Of a DNA stretch of 64,000 nucleotides, positions 8,932 to 15,523 are shown in pieces. The position numbers and the translations under genes were made by a program. Every line of letters begins with the position of its first letter. Position 1 is the stretch's first letter. Source of the DNA: Imperialibacter sp040222815 (GTDB lineage: Bacteria > Bacteroidota > Bacteroidia > Cytophagales > Cyclobacteriaceae); NCBI RefSeq assembly GCF_040222815.1, contig NZ_JAVKCH010000013.1:124001-188000 (forward strand), in the 5' to 3' direction. The notes under the pieces were generated by a model. That model saw nothing but the letters and a program-made list of their open reading frames with translations, did not search any database and was not told the DNA's origin.

Positions 8932-8956
8932 TCGCTCCACAAGTCTAACTTTTAAA

Positions 8957-9670
8957 CTAAAGCCTCTTCACCCTAATATTCTTATAATACACCCTTTGTC
9001 CATGGTGCTGAAACATGATATGGCCTTCCTTGTCGGAGTGGTAGCCCGGGTTGTTTGAGAACTTACTTTCCGCCAGCAGCTTTGTCATTTCAGGGCTTCC
9101 GATTTCAAACTCCAGCACCTTGGCGCCGTTGAGCCAATGCTCCACATGGCCGTTGTTGTGGATGAGTTTAGCCTGGTTAAAATCACCAATAGGTTTAAGT
9201 TTTTTGTTTACTGGCTTAATCAGGTCGTAAAGCGATCCGGCCGATCTTACCGCTGCGGTATCGTTGAAATAGATATCGTCCAATACCTGAATTTCAAAGT
9301 TATCCAGCCAGTTGGGGCTATTGCCATTCCCAGCTTCCATGGTCAGGTTCTCCTGCATATGAAAAAATACGCCCGAGTTGGCTGCAGTGTCCACCGCCCA
9401 TTCGTATTCAAGCTCAAAGTCTTTGTAGCGGCCTTTGGTTAGCAGGTCACGGTTGGCAGTATCTGGATTGGTGACCAGCATGCCGTTTTCAACCAGCCAT
9501 ACCCCTTTAGGAAACTCTTCGATTCCATATCCTCTCAACGAATCAGTAGACGTTCCATCAAACAGAACCGCCCATTCATTTTCTGTTGGTTCTTTCTGTT
9601 CTGTTTTTTTAGTTTCAGTACAAGCTGAGAAGAGGCCAAAAGGGACTAGAAAAAGGAATAATTTCTTCAT
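8957..9670 (-). CDS. DUF1080 (3-keto-disaccharide hydrolase-type) lipoprotein
   Basis: A 237-residue lipoprotein (signal peptide ending FSAC, lipid Cys16) with one DUF1080 domain. Family features are LFDGTSTDSLRGYG, WLVENGMLVTNP, FELEYEWAVDTAANSGVFF, FEIQVLDD and HWLNGAKVLEFE. DUF1080 folds as a concanavalin-like beta-sandwich. Characterised relatives cleave 3-keto-glycosides, hence the current Pfam name. It is the last gene of the leftward SDR/OYE/GH88/symporter series, separated from the SDR gene by 92 nt that include a palindromic repeat. Substrate undetermined. A second DUF1080 protein lies at 43835-44791. Confidence 0.9.
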   Translation of the reverse strand: MKKLFLFLVPFGLFSACTETKKTEQKEPTENEWAVLFDGTSTDSLRGYGIEEFPKGVWLVENGMLVTNPDTANRDLLTKGRYKDFELEYEWAVDTAANSGVFFHMQENLTMEAGNGNSPNWLDNFEIQVLDDIYFNDTAAVRSAGSLYDLIKPVNKKLKPIGDFNQAKLIHNNGHVEHWLNGAKVLEFEIGSPEMTKLLAESKFSNNPGYHSDKEGHIMFQHHGQRVYYKNIRVKRL

Positions 9671-9734
9671 GATGGTTCTAAATTAAGGACAAGCTTTCTT
9701 AAAGATAACTACTTTTTCGAGTATATAGCCCACC

Positions 9735-9759
9735 TTGGCCTGTCCCCTGACAGACCTAC
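9735..9759. repeat. Palindromic intergenic repeat, copy 3
   Basis: TTGGCCTGTCCCCTGACAGACC: CTGTC and GACAG arms around a short C-rich loop. It lies 3 nt downstream of the SDR stop, in the gap before the DUF1080 gene, where it could act as a partial terminator or processing site within the gene series. Confidence 0.7.
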
Positions 9760-9762
9760 GTC

Positions 9763-10539
9763 TTACAATCTCCTCAACGTTAAACCTCCGTCAGCCATAA
9801 TCACCTGACCAGTCGAATAAGGAATGCCGCCCGTTGCCAGCGAGGCCACAATCCGGCCGATATCTTCTGGCTGGCCCAATCTCTTTTCCACAGTAAGGCC
9901 GTTGGCGATCAGTTCCTCGTATTTGCCCTTCACCTTGCTGATCATGTCAGTTTCAATCACGCCGGGGCGTACTTCATACACAGGAATACCAGCTTCCCCC
10001 AGCCTGGTAGCCAGCAGTTTGGTCATCATGCCCAGCCCAGCTTTGGCCATGCAGTATTCTCCACGGTTGATGGAGGCCACTTCTGCGGAAATGGAAGAAA
10101 TGGTAATGATGCTTCCTTCAAATGCTGGTGCGGAGGCTTTCTCTTTTAGCATTTGGTTGGCCACTAGCTGGGAAAGGAAAAAGGTGCCTTTGAGGTTGAT
10201 ATCGAGCATGTAGTCGTAGTCGTCCTCATCAATTTCCAGCACATCTTTGCGAACCCTGGGAGCCACTCCCGCATTGTTCACTAGCAAATTCAGCCTTTGA
10301 AAATGGGCCAGGGTTTGAAATACCATTTTTTCCCGGTCTTCCTTCACGCCCAGGTTGCCCTGCACATAGGCAACTTTCGCTCCCAGCTTTTCCAACTCCT
10401 TAATCACTTCTTTGATGTCTTCTACCGGCCGCATGCCATTCAGGGCCAGGTCATAGCCTGCAGCTGCAAGGGACTTCGCAATACCGAAGCCAATTCCTCG
10501 AGTTCCTCCGGTAATCAATGCTACTTTTCTATCGGCCAT
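9763..10539 (-). CDS. SDR-family oxidoreductase (3-oxoacyl-ACP reductase-like)
   Basis: A 258-residue classical short-chain dehydrogenase/reductase. The nucleotide-binding motif is TGGTRGIG (10-17), followed by NNAG (88-91), a serine segment ITISSIS, the catalytic Y162-xxx-K166 and RPGVIETDM. The C-terminus GGIPYSTGQVIMADGGLTL is typical of FabG-like members. It begins one base after the flavoenzyme stop codon, so the two are co-translated. In this context a sugar- or uronate-derived ketone is a more likely substrate than a fatty acyl chain; that is inference from the GH88 and symporter neighbours. Confidence 0.9.
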   Translation of the reverse strand: MADRKVALITGGTRGIGFGIAKSLAAAGYDLALNGMRPVEDIKEVIKELEKLGAKVAYVQGNLGVKEDREKMVFQTLAHFQRLNLLVNNAGVAPRVRKDVLEIDEDDYDYMLDINLKGTFFLSQLVANQMLKEKASAPAFEGSIITISSISAEVASINRGEYCMAKAGLGMMTKLLATRLGEAGIPVYEVRPGVIETDMISKVKGKYEELIANGLTVEKRLGQPEDIGRIVASLATGGIPYSTGQVIMADGGLTLRRL

Positions 10540-10540
10540 A

Positions 10541-11986
10541 TCAGAGCTCTTTCTTGATTTCTTTGATCAGCTTGGCTTCTTCCATCTGCTTATAGTAAGG
10601 GTCAAGCGGGAAGCATCCTGAGATCATGCCGTTGCGTGGGCCCGTGGTGCAGTCGGAGAAAGTACGGCAAATTTTCGCCCTTTTCATGCCGTCGCCAGAC
10701 AATACATCTGCTGGCATTTCAGGGTAGGAGATCACCATCCGGCCAATGCCCACAAAATCCACATCACCATTTTTCAGCACGGCTTGCCCCACGTTGGGTA
10801 GCCACTCCTGCAGGTAGGAATACCCTGAGCCAACAATGGCCAGGTTTGGAAAATCCTTTTTGAGTGTCGCCACTACCTCAAGGTGACGGGCCACACCTAC
10901 AAGAGGGTCTTCTGGTGGCAGGTAGCCGTCGGAAGGAGGGAAAAGGGCAGGCCTGGTTACGTGGGGATTGTAGTACGGGCTGCCGGCAGTGATGCAAAGC
11001 AGTTCGATATCGAGCTCCTCCAGCAAATGCAGAAACTTTCTTGTTTCTGTCAGGTCGTAGCTAAGTCCCGATTTCTCACCGCCAAAGGCATAGTTATAGT
11101 TGCCTGTTACTTCGTAAGGCTCGCCCACTTTGTCTTCGGCTTGTGTAAATGGCAACAAATCAATGGCGCTCAATCTCACGCCAATTTCTAAACCAGGAGC
11201 TTCCTTTCGAATGCCTTCTACAATCGAGGTAAGAAAGCGGGTTCTGTTTTCGAAGGAACCGCCGTATTTGCCTCCCCTGTCAATGGCGCTTAGAAACTCG
11301 TGACCTAAATAGCCATGACAATGTTTGATATCTACAAAATGGAACCCCGCCTTTTGCGCCAGCACAGCCGCCCTGATAAAATCTTCAATAAGGCTGTCAA
11401 TGTCCTCGTCGCTCATTACCGGATAATCGTCGCCAAGTCCGAATTTCTTGTTCAGAACTGGGTGGGCGTAGAGTATTTTTGGCTGTAGCTTTTTCTTATC
11501 GAAAGGCTTACAAAACCTGCCAGAGTGGGTCAGCTGCAGGCCGATAACCAGGTCGTCGGCGCTGCTAAACTGCTCCTGATGATCTTTGACCAACGACTCG
11601 CAAAGGCTGACGAATTCTGGAAAGGTATCCTCGTTGATCATCAACTGATTGGGGTTGGCCCTGCCTTCAGGGTGCACAGCCACCGCCTCACAGCCCCATA
11701 GCAGTTTAGCCCCACTGATGGCGAAATGATGCCAGCGTCTTTTGGTGTGCTCCGAAGGTCTTCCGTCCGTGGTGCCATCCCAGCCTTCCATCGGCAGGAT
11801 ACAAAAGCGGTTGCCGATGGTTCTGCCCGAATTCAGCGAATAGGGTTGGTGGTACGGAGAATTGGTGGTCGCCAATTCAGCATCAAATGGAATGTCTGCG
11901 CCAATTTCTTCCAGATAGCTGGTAAGGTCTTCCGCAGTTTTGAGCTGCGCTACTCTTTTAAATACCGGTCTGCTTTTCGTAGCCAT
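10541..11986 (-). CDS. NADH:flavin oxidoreductase (Old Yellow Enzyme family)
   Basis: A 481-residue FMN-dependent TIM barrel. Signatures are LTHSGRF, then HCHGYLGHEFLS and the following YGGSFENRTRF, characteristic of the OYE/2,4-dienoyl-CoA-reductase group. VDFVGIGRMVISYPEMP occupies the late FMN-phosphate region. Only the barrel is present; the FeS and second flavin domains of full dienoyl-CoA reductase are absent. The C-terminus has a short Cys-containing tail. Family enzymes reduce activated C=C bonds. Between an SDR and a GH88-like hydrolase, a plausible substrate is an unsaturated or keto-sugar product, but this is not shown. Confidence 0.9.
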   Translation of the reverse strand: MATKSRPVFKRVAQLKTAEDLTSYLEEIGADIPFDAELATTNSPYHQPYSLNSGRTIGNRFCILPMEGWDGTTDGRPSEHTKRRWHHFAISGAKLLWGCEAVAVHPEGRANPNQLMINEDTFPEFVSLCESLVKDHQEQFSSADDLVIGLQLTHSGRFCKPFDKKKLQPKILYAHPVLNKKFGLGDDYPVMSDEDIDSLIEDFIRAAVLAQKAGFHFVDIKHCHGYLGHEFLSAIDRGGKYGGSFENRTRFLTSIVEGIRKEAPGLEIGVRLSAIDLLPFTQAEDKVGEPYEVTGNYNYAFGGEKSGLSYDLTETRKFLHLLEELDIELLCITAGSPYYNPHVTRPALFPPSDGYLPPEDPLVGVARHLEVVATLKKDFPNLAIVGSGYSYLQEWLPNVGQAVLKNGDVDFVGIGRMVISYPEMPADVLSGDGMKRAKICRTFSDCTTGPRNGMISGCFPLDPYYKQMEEAKLIKEIKKEL

Positions 11987-11991
11987 TGATC

Positions 11992-13353
11992 TTAAGCCAT
12001 TAATCCATTAAAAAAAGTATAATACTCTTCACCTTTCAGCTGTTTGGTCAGGTAGAGCGCCAACTCCCTGGCATGATAGTCCCCCCACATGCTCGACTCG
12101 CCGCAAGGTACTTTTTGTCCTGTTGGCACGTGATCCCAATTATTGGGGCGGTGGTAAACAGAATGTAGTGTCAATCCCTGATGTGTTGGGTCAGTCGAAA
12201 GGTAAGGCTCACTGAAAAGCGCCTTTGCGGCCGTTAGCCCAGCTTGCGTATATTTTGGTTCGTTCAGGTACTTGCCAAGCCTCAGAAGTCCTTGTGCGCC
12301 AATGGCGGCTGCAGAGCTGTCTACCGGCTCGTGAGCATTAAAAGGATCGGAAGGTTTTGACAGGTAATCGCCCATGTGTACCAGGCCAGGGGCTCCTGTA
12401 TCCCAGTAAGGGATGCCATCCGTACATGAATTCTCAATATAGAAATCGCAGGTGGCTTTGGCTGCCTTTAGCATCAAAGCCATTAGCTCCTTTTTAGCTA
12501 TCACTCCTTCCAGTGCCGACTCAGGTACTTTTTCGAAGAACTCAAGCTCTTCTGGAAAACCGCACATAGCCCAGGCCAAGCCACGGGTCCAGGTGCTCAT
12601 GCCGGTGTAGCCTTGCTGTGTGCTCACGCTACGGAAATTACCGTCGTTGGTATTGAAAATACTTTCATGGGCCGTGCGTCCCCAAAGGTCATACAAGTCA
12701 CGACCTTCGCCATAAAACACAGAATAGTTGGCAGTGGAGACCAGGTGCTGTACGGTCCTCTTAAGTAAGCTGATTTTCTCATCGTTTTCCGCCATCAGCG
12801 AATGACCCAGTGCGTGGCTCATCATGAGGATGCGACAGGAGCGAACGGTGTCTACAAACAAGGAATGTGGCCCATTAAAAGAATAAATAAAGCCACCGTT
12901 TTTCGTAGTTGTCCAACGCATGGCCTGCACAGCCCCACTTACTTTGATGGCCAGCTCATAGAAGTTCTTTTCCCACTCGTTGTTTTCTGTTTTTCCTTCG
13001 TGCATCAGCCTGAGCAGGTTGCCGTAGGTGCTGATGTTGTTAAATCCGTGGTCGTGTACGCCCTTATGGGTCAGGTGCGGCGCCATTTTCTCGACCGTAT
13101 TTTTTCTGCCTATTTCCAGAAATTGCTTTTCGCCAGTAGCATCAAACTGTAGCAACGCCGATCCAAACTGGAAGCCCTGCGTCCATTCCGTCCAGCCACG
13201 GGTGGTGTATTTGCCTTCTACCGTAAAAACTGGTGTACCAGCTTGCCCATCATACTGTTTTTCAATCGCCAGGATTTTCTGACCTGACAAGTCCCAAAAT
13301 TGATTCAGGCTTTTCTCCAAGTGTTCAACCTTCAGTTGGTTGTCTATTTTCAT
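11992..13353 (-). CDS. GH88-like unsaturated glucuronyl hydrolase
   Basis: A 453-residue (alpha/alpha)6-barrel protein without signal peptide, so cytoplasmic. It has the GH88 landmarks HDHGF (D101) and PVDSSAAAIGAQGLL (D345 region), plus many aromatic barrel motifs. GH88 enzymes hydrate the 4,5-double bond of unsaturated uronic acids left by polysaccharide lyases, releasing a keto-uronate. D101 is a candidate for one of the two catalytic aspartates; the equivalence of the second acid is uncertain. The stop is 5 nt before the flavoenzyme start. The Na+ symporter upstream would import the oligosaccharide. GH105-like or an uncharacterised GH88 branch are alternatives. Confidence 0.82.
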   Translation of the reverse strand: MKIDNQLKVEHLEKSLNQFWDLSGQKILAIEKQYDGQAGTPVFTVEGKYTTRGWTEWTQGFQFGSALLQFDATGEKQFLEIGRKNTVEKMAPHLTHKGVHDHGFNNISTYGNLLRLMHEGKTENNEWEKNFYELAIKVSGAVQAMRWTTTKNGGFIYSFNGPHSLFVDTVRSCRILMMSHALGHSLMAENDEKISLLKRTVQHLVSTANYSVFYGEGRDLYDLWGRTAHESIFNTNDGNFRSVSTQQGYTGMSTWTRGLAWAMCGFPEELEFFEKVPESALEGVIAKKELMALMLKAAKATCDFYIENSCTDGIPYWDTGAPGLVHMGDYLSKPSDPFNAHEPVDSSAAAIGAQGLLRLGKYLNEPKYTQAGLTAAKALFSEPYLSTDPTHQGLTLHSVYHRPNNWDHVPTGQKVPCGESSMWGDYHARELALYLTKQLKGEEYYTFFNGLMA

Positions 13354-13454
13354 TTTGTTCGTATAAGTTTAAATCAAAAGAGGGGAATGTATCCTCTCTC
13401 AAGGTCAGTAAAGTTCCAAAATTAAACCGTGCGGGCTTTCTTGCTGTGGCTTGC

Positions 13455-14843
13455 CTACTTTTTGTGCGTAGCCATTATCAAGACGCTGATTCCCCCGTGC
13501 ACCATGTACAACACGATGTCAAAATTTAAACCGGCGATTTGTGCGGGTATTACCGAGAGAATATTGAGAACGATGCCTATCAGCGCCAGCCCACAGGTGA
13601 GAATAAGAACCTTTGGTGGGTTTTCAAAGATCACAGCGGCCAGCACCAGCGGTGCCATCACGGAAGTACCGGTAAAACTTAGCCTGGCCAGCAACACGAG
13701 TTGGTCGCTCATGTAAATAGAGAAAACCAGCACTACTAATGAGAATACCAGCAGCGAGATTTTCGTATACCGCATCACTGTTTTGTCTTCTCCGGAAAGC
13801 AAAGACCGGAGCTCCGAGCCGAGTGCAAATATCTGTGCGTTGGTGGTCGACAGGCAGGCAGCGAACAGCCCAACCACTGCCAGGGCAGCTACAGGGTTAG
13901 CCTGGTCAAACAGCAGGGCCGACGAGAGAAACTCTGAAGTAGAAACGTCAGGGTATTTTAGTGCGCCATATAAGCCAATGAACGCCGTGGGAAGAATCAC
14001 CAGAATAGCAAACAACCCGACGGCATATGTCATTTTGTGTACCGACTTCAGGTCTTTCATCACTATGAGTCTGGTAGTGAGTTGAGGTTGTGTCACGGGT
14101 ATCATCACAATGGCTATAGCAGAGCCTATGAGAAACTGAGTGCTGAACAGACCCTTTGGGCCGGGTAGGGTAAGCAGGTCAGGATTCTGCGTGCGTACAT
14201 TCGCCATCATTTGGCCAAGTCCTCCCGACATTTCCAGGCAGGCTAATCCAATGATCCAAATCACAACCAATAGCAAAATGCCTTGAATGGCATCGCTGTA
14301 TACAATGGCTTTAAGGCCACCAATTTCTGCGTAAATCAGCATAATCACCACCGTGCCAGCCGACCAGCCCCAAGAGGGAATGGCGTCGGGAAAGGCGGCG
14401 TTGAGAAAGATAGAAATACCTCTGATTTGAATGGCGACATACGGAATAAGGAAAAGAAAGGCGGTTAGGAAAAACAGGTAGCCGGCCCAGGGCGACTGGT
14501 AGCATTTTTCCAACAGTCCGGCAATGCCTTTGAATCCTTTGTTTTTGGCCAGTTTCCTCAGCTTGTAGCCAAACCAGATGATAAAGAAGACCATCACCGC
14601 ATCCGAAAAAGCCAGGAAGATCCAGGCACCTACCCCGTGGTTACGGAAAAAGTCGGGCATGCCCATGAACGTGAAGGCGCTGAACAATGCGGCAGCAAAG
14701 GTCATGAAGCCGAGGAAGGCACCTATGGCGGAACCGGCCAACATGAATTCGTCAGAAGTTCGGTTCTTTTGATAGGATTTAACAGAGGCCAGCACCAGCA
14801 GACCAATGAAAATAATGAAGAAAATAATCAGCCAGGTGGTCAT
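13455..14843 (-). CDS. Sodium:solute symporter (SSS family)
   Basis: A 462-residue polytopic protein of about 12-13 helices with SSS-family features: an early YQKNRTSDEFMLAG segment after helix 1, EIGGLKAIVYSDAIQG in the middle, and a long run of paired helices. Start placed at MTTW, one base after the stop of the small upstream gene; the longer in-frame extension would overlap that gene. It likely brings in the saccharide or uronate processed by the downstream GH88/OYE/SDR enzymes. About 100 nt without a gene separate it from GH88. Confidence 0.92.
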   Translation of the reverse strand: MTTWLIIFFIIFIGLLVLASVKSYQKNRTSDEFMLAGSAIGAFLGFMTFAAALFSAFTFMGMPDFFRNHGVGAWIFLAFSDAVMVFFIIWFGYKLRKLAKNKGFKGIAGLLEKCYQSPWAGYLFFLTAFLFLIPYVAIQIRGISIFLNAAFPDAIPSWGWSAGTVVIMLIYAEIGGLKAIVYSDAIQGILLLVVIWIIGLACLEMSGGLGQMMANVRTQNPDLLTLPGPKGLFSTQFLIGSAIAIVMIPVTQPQLTTRLIVMKDLKSVHKMTYAVGLFAILVILPTAFIGLYGALKYPDVSTSEFLSSALLFDQANPVAALAVVGLFAACLSTTNAQIFALGSELRSLLSGEDKTVMRYTKISLLVFSLVVLVFSIYMSDQLVLLARLSFTGTSVMAPLVLAAVIFENPPKVLILTCGLALIGIVLNILSVIPAQIAGLNFDIVLYMVHGGISVLIMATHKK

Positions 14844-14844
14844 A

Positions 14845-15051
14845 TCAGTCTTCTTTATGCGGGAAAACCCTGGTTCCAATAAATGTGAGAGCTACCAGCA
14901 GCGCTGTAATAAGGATGCTGCTCCAGAATACGTAAGGCAGGGAGAGAAAAAACGGCTCGGCATTGCCGGGTTTGAAGACTACGCCAAAGCTAAGAAGAAC
15001 AAGCAAAATGGCTGCGGCGACAACGACTCGCCAGGGGGTAAATGATTTCAT
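14845..15051 (-). CDS. Small two-helix membrane protein, symporter partner
   Basis: A 68-residue protein with two hydrophobic helices (about 8-26 and 38-60), a short loop and a charged tail ending HKED. It resembles the small DUF3311-type subunits often encoded directly before SSS transporters, and the one-base gap to the symporter supports that pairing. It may help assembly or stability of the transporter. The family assignment rests on size, topology and position, not on a distinctive motif. Confidence 0.72.
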   Translation of the reverse strand: MKSFTPWRVVVAAAILLVLLSFGVVFKPGNAEPFFLSLPYVFWSSILITALLVALTFIGTRVFPHKED

Positions 15052-15121
15052 TATATAATAAGTAGGTTTTAAAGCGGATGAAGATTGGCAAATAAAGGGG
15101 CTTTTGCAATTTGTACCGGGA

Positions 15122-15189
15122 CAAAATTAAATTGACATTTCTTTTACAATTTATATAGAAATGATTTTATTTGTTTTACAATTCATATA
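15122..15189. promoter_or_regulatory. Divergent promoter region with PadR-type direct repeats
   Basis: Two 16-nt direct repeats, TTTTACAATT(T/C)ATATA, start at 15142 and 15174. They differ at one base and are 32 bp (about three helical turns) apart; the second ends 3 nt before the PadR start codon. On the leftward strand TAATTTTG (15129-15122) fits the Bacteroidota -7 element, with a TTG 17 nt upstream, slightly closer than usual. The repeats are good candidates for PadR autoregulation and might also affect the divergent symporter operon. Confidence 0.55.
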
Positions 15190-15192
15190 CTA

Positions 15193-15519
15193 ATGGGTAA
15201 ATCATACATAGGAGAATTTGAAGAACTGGTACTGACCATTGTGGCCATCCTTCAGGAAGAGGCATACGGCAATGCCATCGTCACTGAAATAAAAAGCAAG
15301 GTGGGCAGGGAGGTGAACCTAAGTGCGGTGCACGTCACCCTGTACCGGCTGGAGGACAAGGGCTATGTGAAATCCGACATGGGAGGTGCCACCAACGAGA
15401 GAGGTGGTCGCCGTAAACGAATCTTTACTATCACAAATGCAGGTCTGGCTATTCTCAAAGACATGAAAGAGTCGAGAATGGATCTTTGGAAGTTGATACC
15501 ACAATTGAATTTTGGATAA
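15193..15519 (+). CDS. PadR-family transcriptional regulator
   Basis: A 108-residue winged-helix repressor: LVLTIVAILQEEAYGNAIVTEI, then the recognition helix region SAVHVTLYRLEDKGYV and the wing GRRKRIFTITNAG, all diagnostic of PadR. It is immediately upstream of, and nearly joined to, the permease gene (4 nt between stop and start). This pairing is typical of Cytophagales, where PadR genes precede FtsX-like permease genes. It presumably controls its own operon through the repeated sites just upstream. The ligand or signal is unknown. Confidence 0.93.
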   Translation: MGKSYIGEFEELVLTIVAILQEEAYGNAIVTEIKSKVGREVNLSAVHVTLYRLEDKGYVKSDMGGATNERGGRRKRIFTITNAGLAILKDMKESRMDLWKLIPQLNFG

Positions 15520-15523
15520 AAGA

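Noticed and set aside
13451..13466. Second copy of the CCTACTTTTTGT element as an independent regulatory site
   Set aside because: It overlaps the last codons of the symporter (HKK and stop), lacks the second arm of the inverted repeat, and could be chance.
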